From Aquatica leii (lineage: Eukaryota > Arthropoda > Insecta > Coleoptera > Lampyridae): a stretch of 64,000 nt of DNA. The stretch spans positions 176,716,882 to 176,780,881 of the forward strand of contig CM069433.1 in NCBI GenBank assembly GCA_035610365.1, in the 5' to 3' direction. Both the position numbers and the translations under genes were made by a program. This document shows, piece after piece, positions 45,585 to 57,004 of the stretch. The notes beneath the pieces are model-generated. The model saw nothing but the letters and a program-made list of their open reading frames with translations, made no database searches and was not told the origin of the DNA. Every line of letters begins with the position of its first letter. Position 1 is the stretch's first letter.

Positions 45585-46030
45585 TTCTTGTTGGGTGGAC
45601 AGTCGGACAAAATCCAAACCTCATTTTCCATCAAAAAATCGTACTCTTTTTTCATAGATTCTTCCCAATGCACTTTTATCACCTCTCGATAGAGCTTCTT
45701 GCACCGTCTTTGGGTGTCATTCGGACTTTCATCTAGGCGTTATATGCAACGTAATCCGGGGACTTTTTCTTTTTTGATACTCTTCCAGATCTTGTAACAA
45801 TTGCTTTTGTTTCTATTTCTATTTTCATATTTTTCTTTTGAAACATTTTGTTTTTTAATTTGTTTATTTAAGTTTTCTGTTATTTTTTCAATTTCCTTCT
45901 TTTCAATTGGGTCATCTTTTTCGAATGTTAACTTAATTTGCTTTTCATTTTTGTCTTTGTTTTCTTTTTCTAAACTATCGTTACTGTTTTTTTCTTTATT
46001 TAGATCCTTGTTTATATATATTCTAGTTAG
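45585..46030 (-). pseudogene. Copia linker and start of reverse transcriptase
   Basis: The minus strand gives a Lys/Glu/Asn-rich linker followed by KVHWEESMKKEYDFLMENEVWIL and PPNKKII. This is the start of the RVT_2 domain, where W-x-x-AM-x-x-E-(Y/F)-x-(S/A)-L-x-x-N-x-(T/V)W is conserved. It is cut at 45580 by the Helitron, and translation resumes without loss at 41936. Confidence 0.8.
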
Positions 46031-46763
46031 ACAATGACTGCGGTAAAATTGGAAACATTAATTTGGATGCAAAACGCTAGTACTTTTGGATGCAAACGCA
46101 AAATTGACATATCTGACGCTGTTTATATTAATATCACAGATTTCTAAGTTACAGATCAGTATATTCTCTTTCAGTAATCTGTAAAGAATAAAGATACAGA
46201 GATTTGGAAAAGACATACGTTCTTTTTATTACATGTAAAATAAACTTGAAAGAAAATGATATCTATGCACGATAACCCTTATGTTATAAAACTCGGTATA
46301 CCGTCAACTGGGGTTACCTTGCCCTGTGAGGTGACTGCCCAGTTTCAAAATATAAGTTTTCGCGCCAGATACCACTTCCACGTCTACCATTTTGAAATGC
46401 CTCGAGGCACATCTGGTGTTTTTATCAGTGTAAATAAAAAAGTGTTTTTTTACTTATTCAGAACTTGTTTGCGTTAAAACCATTTCCGAAGCAGGTGAGT
46501 TCTATTGGTTATTACTGTTAATTGCTGATACATTAACCAGCTTAGAGCACCTGTATTTGTGTTATTAAATCACATAGGAAAATTCTTTATGCTGATGAGC
46601 AATGTCACCCCATCCTTCACACAAAATTTGGGCTCACATTGCCCGCCTTTATTCTTCTCTTAAAATAAATTAAAAAAATGTACTTAATTAACAAATACCT
46701 ACGTTAAAATAATTCTTTGTTGTAAAGCGACCGGATTTTAAATTTCTATGTGTTTTCAGTAAG
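46031..46763 (+). other. 5' noncoding part of the pogo fragment
   Basis: The copia linker ends near 46030 and the pogo start codon is at 46764. The DNA between has no gene; the frame at 46256-46477 has no motif. It is probably pogo leader sequence, but no clean terminal inverted repeat was identified. Confidence 0.35.
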
Positions 46764-47742
46764 ATGGGAAGAAAATATAAACCCAAACTGGGAGACCGCT
46801 CCTTTATTTCGTACTCTCCGGACCCATTAAGTGCGGCTATAGAAGATGTTGTAGTCAGAGGTATGTCCATACGGAAAGCTGCCACCTATGACATACCAAG
46901 AAAAACCATTAGTAACAAAATCAAAAGTAAACATGTTAAACCTGTTGGCCCACAAACTTCAATCGCACCACAAGAGGACGTTGAAATTCTTTATCAAATT
47001 TTGGTTTGTGTCTATTCGGGAATTCCTTTAGCTTCTTTAGACGTAAGATTGATCGTTAGAGACTATCTGCAAAGAAGTGGCTAAACTGTTCAGAAATTTA
47101 AAGACGGTAATATGCCTGGAGAAGATTGCTGTAGATATTTCATTAAACGTCATAAAGATCAGTTAACTGTAAGAAAATGCCAGAATATATCTCGAGCACG
47201 AGCTACTGTCGGTATTGACTCATTGTCGATATATTTCGAACATCTTGAAGTCTTTAAATCATGTTCCACCTAAAAACATCCTGAATTTTTATGAAATTAA
47301 CCTCAATGATGATCCGAGTTTAAAACTGATGGTATTTTGTACGAGAGTAAAATAGCCTAAAAGGTATATGAATTCTATTAAAGGGTGCATATCTTTGATG
47401 TTTGCTGGTTCGGCAACTGGAGAGTTGCTGCCGGGTTACGTGGTTTATCGAGCGGAGTGCATGTGGAGATCTTGGGCATTAGAAGGTTCACCTGGGACCT
47501 ATTATGGAAAAACAAAAAGTGGATGGTTCGATGTCTCAAATTTTGAAGAGTGGTTCTTAAAAATAGTCGTACCTTGGGCTAGACGTAAAACAGACACCAA
47601 ATGCATTTTCGGTGACAATTTAAGTAGCCATTTAATCTACAAAGTAATCGCAACTTGTGAACAGGAAAATATTAAGTTCATTCTTTTACCGCCCCACACC
47701 ACACATTTGTGCCAACCATTGGATGTTTGTTTCTTTGGTTGA
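46764..47742 (+). pseudogene. pogo-type transposase fragment in copia
   Basis: The frame begins MGRKYKPKLGDRSFISYSPD and has a psq-type helix-turn-helix (GMSIRKAATYDIPRKTISNKIK), ending at a TAA at 47082-47084. After degraded sequence, 47368-47742 resumes with the DDE_1 region: GTYYGKTKSGWFD, FEEWFLKIVVPWARRK, CIFGDNLSSHL (second Asp block) and ILLPPHTTHLCQPLDV, which includes the third Asp. It is cut at 47742 by the copia junction. Upstream, 46280-46330 has a CGTCAACTGGGGTTACC motif that often sits near the 5' end of such elements. It is on the opposite strand to copia and replaces the integrase core. Confidence 0.82.
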
Positions 47743-47749
47743 TGTATGC

Positions 47750-47985
47750 TTGAACATTTTTTCCGGCTTATTTCCCACCTTTATCGCTTCTAAAAACTGA
47801 TTTTAAATTTCAGTCAAAAATTCTGTAATTTTTCGTAAACTTCATTTATTAAATAAACTGTCGAATACCTCGAAAAATCATCAGTAATTGCCACAAAGTA
47901 TTTTTTCTTGTTACTGTTGGTGTCTTCATAGGACCACAAACATCACTATGTATTATGTTGAGAACTTGTGTGACATTTGACATTA
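47750..47985 (-). pseudogene. Copia integrase start, truncated
   Basis: Minus-strand coding reads IIHSDVCGPMKTPT, the (L/I)-x-(H/S)-x-D-x-CGP(M/I) block with the first catalytic Asp, then KKYFVAITDDFSRYSTVYL after a one-base shift. It ends where the pogo fragment begins at about 47745; the second Asp and the Glu are absent from the window. Confidence 0.75.
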
Positions 47986-47987
47986 CT

Positions 47988-48612
47988 TTAATGAGGTTTG
48001 TTTGTTAACTTTCCTTTCACACATAATATACATTGCTTTATGACGTTGCATTCGTCAACTTTAATTCCATCTGCAAAATTTTTTATAACCAATGTTTTTT
48101 TTATTTTTGGATTTCTATGTTCTAAACGCATATGCCAAATATGCTTACAATTTGCAACTTTCTCACATGACATTTTTACCAAATTGCATTTTTCACCTTC
48201 GGTTCTGTATAAACCATTTGTGTACTTTGCTTTTAGAATACATACTTTACTCTTCTTTACATAACAGTAATTTTTGTCAAAATTTACCGTGTAACCAGCA
48301 GCAATAACTTTTGATACTGACAATAGGTTGTTTTGCAACTCTGGAACATATGAAACATCAACCAATCTTATTTTTCTTTCACTTTTATTTATCTTGTCTT
48401 TCAACAATATATAAACCTCTTTCTTAAATTTTTATGTATTGTCCATTTGCCACCATTATTCTGCCAAAACATTTTTTTTCAATTTCTTTAAAACTTGTCA
48501 CATCATTACACATATGACTAGTAGCCCCCGAGTCAACAAACCATTCTTCTTTACTCCTATTTTCTTGTTCAACAATGAAACAAAACTCATCTTTTTTCTC
48601 TTCCTTTGTCAT
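47988..48612 (-). pseudogene. Copia protease and pre-integrase zinc region
   Basis: The frame at 48424-48612 has EEWFVDSGATSHMCND, the copia aspartic protease active site (DSGA). After a frame break, 47988-48407 continues with VSYVPELQNNLLSVSKV (the conserved VP-x-L-x-x-NL-(L/I)S-x-(S/G) block), then CKHIWHMRLEHRN and IKQCILCVKGK, the H-x-H...C-x2-C zinc region that precedes integrase. The last His of a canonical LGH is Glu-His here. Confidence 0.85.
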
Positions 48613-48833
48613 TTTTGCTTTATGAGTTTCTATGCTTTTTTTTATTTATTCCTTTCCAAATCTTTTTTCATAAAATAACAATCTTTCTTTATAACTTTTT
48701 CTGTGACAATAGTAACATTCACGTAATTCTGTATTTATATTTTTCTTAAACTTATCCACTTTCATTGCCTATTCATAATTTCTTTCTGAATCATCAACTT
48801 TTCTAGTATACTCATCAATCAGCTTTTTTTTAC

Positions 48834-49337
48834 CTACTCTAATGTGAGCTCATCATCAGGACGAGCATCTAATGCAGTCACCAAAGTTGAATACTCATCT
48901 GGTAAACCTACGAGTATAAGTACAGCTACATGAAAGTCAGCTATGATTTCGCCTATTCCTCTCAATTCAAGTACGGTACTTATGTACTCTGGCATCGTTT
49001 TACCTTCCAGTCTTGACTGATAAAGTTTTCTTAATAAATAAAGCTTATTTGATAAGTTATTTCTTTCGTTCACTTTCTGAAGTTCGTCCCACATATCTTT
49101 TGCCGTTTTGCACTTACATATATGAACTATTTGATTGTCCTCTACACTTAACGAAATTGTAGCTTGTGCTTTCTCGTCTTTTCTTATCCATGCAACATCT
49201 CGATTTTCAAACTTAGTTTCTTCAATTACTGACCAATGACCTTCTTTAATTAAAATCATTTTAACTCGAAATTTCCAATTTTGATAGTTGTTATTATTCA
49301 ATCTTGAAAGTGTACACTTTACACTTTCATTTTCCAT
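48834..49337 (-). pseudogene. Copia Gag
   Basis: Starts MENESVKCTLSRLNNNNYQN, the usual copia Gag start with a L-x-(G/N)-x-NY-x-(N/T)W core. It continues with ISLSVEDNQIVHI, AKDMWDELQK, LRKLYQSRLEGKTMPEYI and VLILVGLPDEYSTLVTAL, matching the UBN2/Retrotran_gag_2 domain. The frame ends at 48834, before the CCHC zinc knuckle. Just downstream, around 48690-48720 on the minus strand, CYYCHRK-like coding in another frame is the probable knuckle remnant. The start ATG lies 124 bases inside the 5' LTR edge, a normal leader length for small copia elements. Confidence 0.85.
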
Positions 49338-49460
49338 TGTCTTTTACTTTTTATTTTACTTTACTTTATTGAAAAAACTTTACTTTACGCGGCACCATTT
49401 TCTTCGTCACTTTACAATATTGGCTTATATTCGTACTATTGCATTACTGGACCCATAACC

Positions 49461-49637
49461 TGTTGGTTTGTACGTGGAAATGAAACTATATACGCCAATT
49501 TAAACTGAAGAAAATTTTTATTTTTAATTAACGCACACAACTATTTTTACAATCATATTATTTGACAACGTTTTTTTATCATTAGGTATACATGATTTTG
49601 TTCATAATAAATGGATTAGATATAAAAAATACCAACA
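49461..49637 (-). repeat. 5' LTR of the copia element
   Basis: 177 bp with TGTTGGT...ACCAACA ends, a perfect 7-bp terminal inversion. The left counterpart at 40526-40666 keeps ACCAACA at its right end but has lost the TGTTGG start. Divergence and an internal deletion between the two show that this insertion is old. Confidence 0.85.
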
Positions 49638-49642
49638 ATTTT

Positions 49643-51450
49643 AAGCAGTAGGAAACATTAAAAATTAATTTGATATTCTATACATAATGTGTAGTATCAA
49701 AAGTCGACCTAATTTTTTTTCTCCTTTAGGTTTTGTCTACGTACAGACCAATATTAATAGACCATTAGTTTCTCTCGCGCACATTATCTTTTCATTAAAA
49801 ACCAATAAGAAAATTTTTATTAACGAACTAGGCTCTATAACCTATATCAAGCGAAGAATATGCTGTGAAGCAAGGAAAATCATATGATTAATAAGATTAA
49901 AATTAAGACATTTGTAAATCAAAAAAATGTATAATTCGAAAACTATTGTGATGGCCTTTATGAGACGGAATGTTGCGTTAAGATGATTTATCCAATCAAA
50001 TACAAATTCTGGTTATATTTAAACTGATTTTAATTAATGATTTTATTATGTTTGAGTTAGTTATGAATATGAGTTAGACGCCTGAAAAGAATAAGACTAC
50101 GGCTTACATTTTGTGTTGTTAAGGCTTAAAGAAAGTCGACAGTTTGTGTTTTTGAGAAAAGGGTACATCTTCCGTTTCCATGAAAGTCCGGCTTTAAGTT
50201 TACCGTAGCTTCTTAGTATCTGTTAATAATAGTATTTACAATACTGCTTAAGCTGCTAAAATATTTAACAGTCAGGTACATACTATCAACTTGACCAAAA
50301 AGAGTCATAAAATATTTTTTCCGACAATAACACAAATAACATTATAAAAACATAAAACCTGTTAGTTATTTTAAATTTATATTAACTCAGCTTTCTTTCT
50401 GGCAACATGAATTTTTAATATTTGCACAATGTTCTAAACATCACTGAAAGAAAAATAAATTCAAAATGGTTTTGGTACTTATATATTGATTTCTTCTATA
50501 CTATAAAATGTTTTCTGTATTCTTTGCTGCTAAATGAATTGGAAAAAACGTATCAAATACTAAATAGTGATAACAAGTATAAACCATGTCTATTAGACAT
50601 GTTACCTCCGTACGACGTTTCTCTTTCGTGCAAAAGCTGCTTACTTATTATTTATTTATTAATTGAGTTGCCCATTTGTAAAATTTTAAATGTTAGACAA
50701 TTTGCAGCACGTCTTACCAGCTTAATGTCGTTTGAATCCGTTGTCCAATGTCTGTAGTAGAGGACAAAGTGACATTAAAAAAAATCTATATAGTATATAG
50801 TAATAGTATAAAAGTATAGTAATTTTTGTTTCACTTGAAAAGCTAGATGGGCTGGCCGGAAACAAAAAACCGCAAAAGTAAAAGCATGCAAAATAATACT
50901 TCTACATTGACGCAAAAATTTTTAAACATCATTCACAAGGGCACCACAAAATTGCGTTTCTCTCTTTTGAAAACGAAAATCGTGGTAACCATTTATTATT
51001 TTATAATAACTATACAATTTTCTGAGTGCATTTCAGTGAGTTTAATTTTCTTCCAAAAAACAAGTAAGCATAGACGAATGATTTTTAATTAATAATAAAA
51101 GCTTTGTCATTTGTCGTGATGGGTTTGAACTATTGTATTGGAATGAGCAGTTACTTCTGTTTAACTTGCGTTTCGACAATTCTATAGGTATATAAGAGTT
51201 TGCTTGCTAGCTTTGTTTTATAATAGCTTTTTTAATCCATTTGATGCAAAAGTCACTATTCATGGTTCAACTTATTTCAAGATTAAACACTAAATATTTT
51301 TAATTGTTATCGATCTTGTTTTAAAAAAATTACTTATATTTTAAGGTTTCGCCTCAGGAATTTCGAATCACTTTCTTGTTTGTTAATTTTTAGGATTGAA
51401 TAATTTTTTGAGATTATTAAAATATGAAACGAAATAATTTGAACTTACAC
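49643..51450. other. Unassigned AT-rich stretch of 1.8 kb
   Basis: Frames at 49687-49887, 50422-50757 and 50847-51092 (all +) have no recognised motif. The second has a hydrophobic segment that could span a membrane, but composition alone can explain it. Confidence 0.35.
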
Positions 51451-52629
51451 ATAGATGTCTGAAGAAGATTAAAACTTTCCGGATATGAAAACAAACGAAA
51501 ACGAGAAAATAATTTAAAGAAGATGAATGCAAAAATAAGAACGTTTTTTCAAAAACCAACAATTTAGAATTTTAAGCTTTCGCGGTTTTCTTGGTTTCGA
51601 TTATGAGCGACTTTCGGTTTAGAGAGCGCTGTAGTTGAACACACAGACTTTTAAGGCTTGGCCCTAGTCTCTTCTTGAAAGCCAAAACAAGAAGTAGAAC
51701 TTGCCTTTGCTGTATTGTCGTTTGTGTACCTAAAGTGTTAGCCAAAATTTGTTGAGTTTTAAACCGTCTTCCCGGTTTATATTATATGAATATTTTTCTA
51801 TTTCCACAGCTGCGCGGATTAGTCTGAGAAAGTAGAAACTAGTTCTAGCCAACACTTTAGTTCGGTCAAATTTTAGCGTGTGTTCTTGGTTTCACACGTG
51901 TTCTGCTACTGCTAATTTTATAATTCTGCGGTGTTTACAGTCAGTTATATGTTCTTAAAGGGGCGGATGGGCCATAAGACGAACCGGGAAATTTCCCGGT
52001 GGGCCGGCTGTTCAGAGGCCCGCAGGGCCGGTGACTGAAAGTACGTCCAAGTGATCTCCCAACCTACAGGTCATCCATCGTAAACTTAGAAATCTCGCGC
52101 AGGTAAAACGTAGCAGTTCATAGAATTTGAATGCGTGTATGACAAAGATAAAATGTTTAACCGCGTCCCCACTCTTTAAATTGCTTGCGCGGTCGTCGAC
52201 TTTTCTAAAGCCGGGTACTCACGGCTGCAACACAACATGTAATGTAACACCTAATGTAACAGTTACTGTAACATGGTTTTATGTGGACGGTTTTGGCCGG
52301 ACTCATTTAAGCATCCTGCGATCACTGAAATCCGTAGTGTTCGTCGAACTGTTCCACTAAATTGACACCATGTCGATTCCGCCTCTGGTTGCTAGCGCTG
52401 CATATGCGGCGAGAATTGATACCATTTTCTGCTTGCAGTCTTCGCTTTGTGTTTTGCGTGTATTTACCCTGAATATTCGAATCTGACTTAAGGTACTTAG
52501 GTACCTAATTATAATAACAAAATTTGTAAAAAGAATTTAATAAAAAGATGGTTTAGGAAAGGTTTATCCATTATCGCCGTATTGTAATAATTTAATAAAT
52601 TATATACATATATAATAAATCATTAAAGA

Positions 52630-53460
52630 ATGGACAAAGAAAAACCGAAAGGAAGACAAAAAGAGAAAGAAGGCAATGGAAGCTGAGGCACACAAGTTTT
52701 TTAATCGCGAAAAAGTCTTCAAAATGAAAAATGGCAGAATAAGGAACTAGCTAACATACAATGAAAAAACTTTTAAGTTGTTTTGTACTGTATGTGTCTG
52801 GTATACGCAAAGCACGAAAATCGATTTGTTCTTGGTATGAATGAATTTTCCCACACTTTTCAACGAATTCAGGAGCATGAAGTAAGCAGTGAACATGAAC
52901 ATTCCGTTAGAGCATACTTTATGTGCAAGAATCAAAAGGACATTTCCAATTTGCTTCTTTCATCTACATTAAATATCAGGCAGCAGCAAATAAAGAAAAA
53001 ACGACGAGTGTTAGAAGTGATTATAGACACAAACTTATTGGAAAACGCGGATTAAGTTATAGAGGAAAGAAATATGAAGCTGCATATACTTTAGCTGATC
53101 CCACATTGGACCATGGCAACTTTTTGGAATTAATATTGTTAGTAAGTAAATATGATGTACACTTAAAAGAACATTTAAATGAGGCAGCGAAAAAAGCAAA
53201 AATATCCATGAAAAAGGACAACAACGTAGATCTGGATCATTCGTAAGTTTATTATTTAAAACAACTGTAAATTTAATATTGCAAATCATAAGAGAATTGA
53301 TCAAAACATCCATTCTGGAAGAAATCCAAAAAGCAGAAATATTTTCTGTGTAATTGGACACTACACAGGATATTTCAGTTCAAGATCAATGCTCAATTGT
53401 AATAAGGTATGTTTTGGGTTGTGAAATCTATGAGAGACTGTTTTCCGTTTCTCTAAATGG
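52630..53460 (+). pseudogene. hAT transposase, N-terminal half (broken)
   Basis: The ATG at 52630 opens MDKEKPKGRQK and then a basic KRKKAMEAEAH stretch in another frame, typical for ZMYM1-like hAT proteins. Next, 52783-53246 in two overlapping frames contains NEFSHTFQRIQEHEVSSEH, RGLSYRGKKYE-like sequence (the (L/F)-x-FRG-x-x-E block), GNFLELILLVSKYD and LKEHL. After it comes FSV-x-LDTTQDISVQDQCSIVIRYV near 53340-53410, the D-x-T-x-D-x-x-x-x-(E/D)Q block with the first catalytic Asp. At least three frame changes separate the parts. Confidence 0.85.
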
Positions 53461-54895
53461 ATGTCTGAAAATACACCTAGTCAATTACATGTGTGGTGTT
53501 ACAGCCATATCTTGAACCTAGTTGTGTCTGACACCGTCAAAATAATAATAAATGCAGCGTCTTTATTTACCTTATTAAATTCCATTGCAATTTTCTTCAA
53601 AGAATCCTACCAAAGAACGAATATTTGGAAAAGCACATCCTTAGAGGCAAAAAAAAAGAAATTACAAGTAATTGAAGAAACTCGTTGGTGGGTAAAAGAA
53701 GCAGCTTTGAAAAAAATATTTGGAAATTACAAAATTCCCGCCAATGCTCTTTACATCGATGTATTATTAGCATTACACGATATAAAATTGTCTGAAAACA
53801 TGCCACCAGATGTCCGTGTGAAGGCCTCTACCATGCTTACACAATTGATAGATTATGAAATGCTACCAACGGCTCAAATTTTTACAAAATTATTTTCAAT
53901 TATTGGTTCTGTCTCGAAATATTTGCAAACTAGCGGATTAGACTTACTAAGATGCCACGAAATGATTATGAATTGTACATCACTATTAAAGGCCGTAAGT
54001 CGCGACATGATCGATATTGAAACATCTACGCAAACGTTCATTGCATGGGCTCAAGATGAAATTGACAACCGTGAACAAAACGACATCAACATACCAATTT
54101 CCTTTTCCGAAAACAGAATAAGAAAACGAAAGAAAATGGCTAGAGAATTGGCGGAAGATGATCCCATAAAAGATAGTCGAAAAAACTATGAAGTTGAAAT
54201 CCATAATAGAATTTTAGATAAAATTATAAATTCTATAGAATGTAGATTTAAGAATAATGGTGAGCTTTATAAGGATATTGCCTTATTGTCTACAACAAAT
54301 TTTGATGAAGTTAAACAAGGAGTACCATCAAATAGCTTTAAAAAATTGAGTGAACTGCTACAAAACTATTACCCAAATATTACAAAAGAAAATCTGCAAG
54401 AAGAATTGGTTAGTTTCGCTAAAAATTGGGATAAATTTAAAGTTTCGGCAACAACAAATGCGGAGAGTAATCATCAATTTGAGAGTAATGCTACAGTTAT
54501 AGATACAGATGACACTGATGAAGCAGACAACAATGATTTTGAAAGAGATGGTGATTTTGATGTTAATAATAAAAAATGTAAATCTTGTCTTAAATGTGCA
54601 ATTTGCTGTTATTCTGTCATTCAAAAGTACGATATGTACAGTGAGGTATATTCTGCACTAGGAAATGCTTACAAATATTTATTAACAATATCAATAAATC
54701 AAGTTCAATGTGAAAGAAGTTTTTCCAAATTAAAATACATAAAAAATAGATTACGGAATTCAATGTCGAATAATAATTAGGATGCTTTTATGTTAATGGC
54801 TTGCGAAAATGATATTTTATATAATATTGACTCTGATAACATTATAGACATGCTTATGCAGCAAAGCAAGTTATTAAATAGATTGTTAAAAGACT
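53461..54895 (+). pseudogene. hAT transposase, C-terminal half
   Basis: A 439-codon frame. It begins near LHVWCYSHILNLVVSD (the C-x-x-H-x-LNLV block), goes through TRWWVKEAALKKIF (the TRW block) and ends in the dimerisation region SINQVQCERSFSKLKYIKNR. A TAG at 54778-54780 falls inside the conserved (L/M)-x-DAFMLM block; the same frame continues with DAFMLMACENDIL to about 54895, so the stop is a lesion, not the natural end. The ATG at 53461 is internal to the gene and is not a true start. The related elements belong to the ZMYM1/DUF4371-type hAT group. Confidence 0.88.
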
Positions 54896-55623
54896 AGTTT
54901 TTATATAATAATTTTTTCTTAAATTTTTGTGTTTAAAGAATTTTTATGAAGTTGTAAGTTTTCTAATCGTGTATAACAAACCTAATTTCCACACTTGGAA
55001 TAAAAGAACTTTAAACTTTGATTTACTTTTATTTTGTTTTTTTGTTGTATGTTGTATGATATTTTGTGGATAGTAAATGTAATCCAATTCAAAAATCTGT
55101 AATAAACCTATGCGCTATTAAATTTTAAAGGAAAAATAACACCCTGTAAATGTATATTTTAGGCATATCCGGAAATTAAAAAATGGCCGACAAATATTAT
55201 TTCCCGGGCCGTTAAGATGTTGCCCATCCGCCCCTGTGTTCTTTTACTCTAACTTCTGTAGAGCGTCCCGTCTGTCCTATATAACTTGAACTACAGGAAT
55301 AAGTAATTTTGTAAATCCCGGCATGGTTGAAGCCCTTTGTTTGTTTTTAGCAAATCTAAATTCAGTTCAGTTCAGGGTATCCTTAGTCGTGAAGACAGTT
55401 TTGATATTGTTTTTTTAGCACTTTGCTTATTTTCTCTATCGAACCCATTCAGTATAGTATAATATGGTCTTCTTTGACTTTGGATTGACTACTCTTTCAC
55501 ATGCCCTTTGGATTTTTTTAAACCCGTATCTATTTTGTTGTAGAGTGTATGATAATGAAACATTATTTTCTAAAATCTCACACTGAGTGAATTTTTCGCA
55601 AAGCTGACTTCGAACTGTTACGT

Positions 55624-56250
55624 TTGGAAATTCACAATAAACGTATAGTACTGGACACTGTCAGCAAAAAGTTATACAAACTACATTTAATTTTGTCTAA
55701 CAAATTAGAACAATCGATATGGGTAAAAATAGATGTTATCACTACGATACAAGCAAACCAGGTAACTAAGAAATACGAGAGATTTCATCCTTCACAGCCT
55801 AAGAAAACGTTAGACGACCATAAAGTAATTGTCAATCTAACAGATGCCGTTTTGGATGAATAGACGACTTTCTTATTAAAGAAGGGTTTTAACTACGCTG
55901 TACGCTTAAGACAAGACCGATAGAAGACATAGTATGTGGAGTAGAAGCTACAATACGCACTCTGCTCAAGTAGATCTCTAGAACTATTTGACAAGATGTT
56001 TGCAACATCGTAAGAAAAACAAAACCGCCACGCTCAAATATTAACAGACAAGAGAGAAAAGCAGCTAAGTGGTTACGTGAAGACAAAGACATTTTAGTAC
56101 TGAGAGCAGATAAAGGAAATGCTACAGTCGTTATAAACATACAAGATTACAACGAGAAAATTACAAACTTACTCTCGGAAGATTGCTACAAACGTCTACA
56201 GAGAAACCTTTTAAACACTGTATGCACTAAAGCAAACTCAGCCATCAAAA
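55624..56250 (+). pseudogene. Penelope-like element, N-terminal part on plus strand
   Basis: The frame at 55624-55863 is a PLE N-terminal region with helices, then TFLLKKGFNYAV (the KG-x-NF(A/S)-x block). After a stop near 55919, coding continues through IVRKTKPPRSNINRQERKAAKWL, then DILVLRADKGNATVVINIQDYN, the RT LPADKGN(A/R)TVV block with Pro changed to Arg. It ends near 56250. The plus-strand piece meets the minus-strand PLE (51460-55560) head to head near 55.6 kb. The minus frame at 55889-56140 is a shadow. Confidence 0.82.
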
Positions 56251-56254
56251 ACTC

Positions 56255-56540
56255 TACGACTATACATATTAACAAGATACAATTAAGTAACGATAATAAG
56301 TTTAATGATTGGCATCATTTAAGTGAACATTAAGTTACCAGGAGAAAAGTAAGTTAAATTTCCCAAATTTGAAGCAATAGGCAGATCTAAAAAATCGAAT
56401 GATACAGAATGAAATTATAGATTTTGAAACAAAAAAGATATTTAATAGAGAAAAAAAAATATTGACGTGTCGTTATTTAGCGTATTTTTATACAGTTCAA
56501 TTTTTAGCTGAACAGAACTTAGCTTTTTGATGTACTACAC
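56255..56540. other. Short unassigned stretch
   Basis: No gene or repeat end recognised. Confidence 0.3.
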
Positions 56541-56559
56541 ATTAACAAATTATATAAAA

Positions 56560-57000
56560 AAATAAATAAGAAACTTTTTGAAAAGCATCGAAAGGATTGC
56601 AAAATTCGATCCTGAACATGTCAACCGGTCTCAAATGAAAGCGCTCAAAAAATGTCCTATTATTAGAAAATAACGTTAAACCTAAAATTTTAAACAGAAA
56701 AGTTAAATATTTTTCTATCATCTTTGACTGTACGCTGAATGTTAGACACCAGATTTCAAGATGTATCGTACTTGTCAATTTAAACGATTCAGAAATTGGT
56801 ATTGAAGAATACTTTCTAACTTTTTGTTTCGTTACTGATGTTACCAATAAAAGTTTAACAAACTTTTTGTTATGGACGTTAGAAAATTATTGGATACATA
56901 TCTTTAATTTACGCGATCACTTCTTAACTGTTAGACACATCACGACGAAATTTGGTACTGTAATACATAATCAACTGGTCTACATTTTAAAAATGTTTAA
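56560..57000 (+). pseudogene. hAT (DUF4371-type) transposase fragment
   Basis: Plus-strand coding gives IFDCTLNVRHQISRCIVLVN near 56720-56780, the (L/I)-x-D-(S/C)TPD-x-(S/A)HQEQ block in which the first catalytic Asp of these transposases lies, then IGIEEYFLTFCFV and VTNKSLTNFLL. These match the middle of DUF4371-type hAT proteins. The GSNMKG block that should follow has degraded. The minus frame 56542-56847 is a shadow. It is a separate fragment from the 52-55 kb element. Confidence 0.6.
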
Positions 57001-57004
57001 ATAC

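Larger units (their letters stand above)
40526..49637 (-). mobile_element. Ty1/copia element with nested Helitron and pogo
   Basis: The 5' LTR is at 49461-49637 and the 3' LTR at about 40526-40666; they share TATACGCCAAT, GGTATACATGATTTTGTTC and TAAAAAATACCAACA. Order on the minus strand is Gag, protease, integrase start, (pogo), RT start, (Helitron), RT, RNase H. The primer-binding site after the 5' LTR reads GGTTATGGGTCCAGTAATGC, like the half-tRNA(Met initiator) site of insect copia. A purine tract (AAGGGAAGG on the minus strand, 40667-40676) precedes the 3' LTR. The integrase core is missing. The copy is dead. Confidence 0.88.
51958..55236 (+). mobile_element. hAT element, nearly complete (3.28 kb)
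   Basis: Terminal inverted repeats AAGGGGCGGATGGGC (left) and, read inwards from the right, CAGGGGCGGATGGGC. 8-bp target duplications TGTTCTTA (51950-51957) and TGTTCTTT (55237-55244) differ at one base. Both ends carry the GC-rich CCCGG/GGGCCGG stretches common in this hAT group. The transposase gene runs 52630-54895 on the plus strand with a few lesions. The element interrupts a PLE endonuclease frame, confirming the boundaries. Confidence 0.93.
51460..55560 (-). pseudogene. Penelope-like endonuclease region, split by hAT
   Basis: The minus-strand PLE pieces are 55245-55560 and 51460-51949. The first gives GIYKITYSCSSSYIGQTGRS, the GIY-YIG endonuclease core, and then RVKEH; after the hAT element, coding resumes with ITDCKHRRIIKLAVAEHV (the AEH block), then FLRLIRAAVEIEKY and a GLKLNK tail. 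Before the core, IEKISKVLKKQ-like coding corresponds to the usual linker between RT and endonuclease. A PLE-end-like segment (CTGAAGAAGATTAAAACTTT...GAAAACAAACG) lies at 51459-51505. Stops are scattered through it. Confidence 0.82.

Noticed and set aside
50422-50757. A 111-codon frame as a small membrane protein
   Set aside because: No homology recognised, no supporting context, and AT-driven hydrophobic composition explains it.
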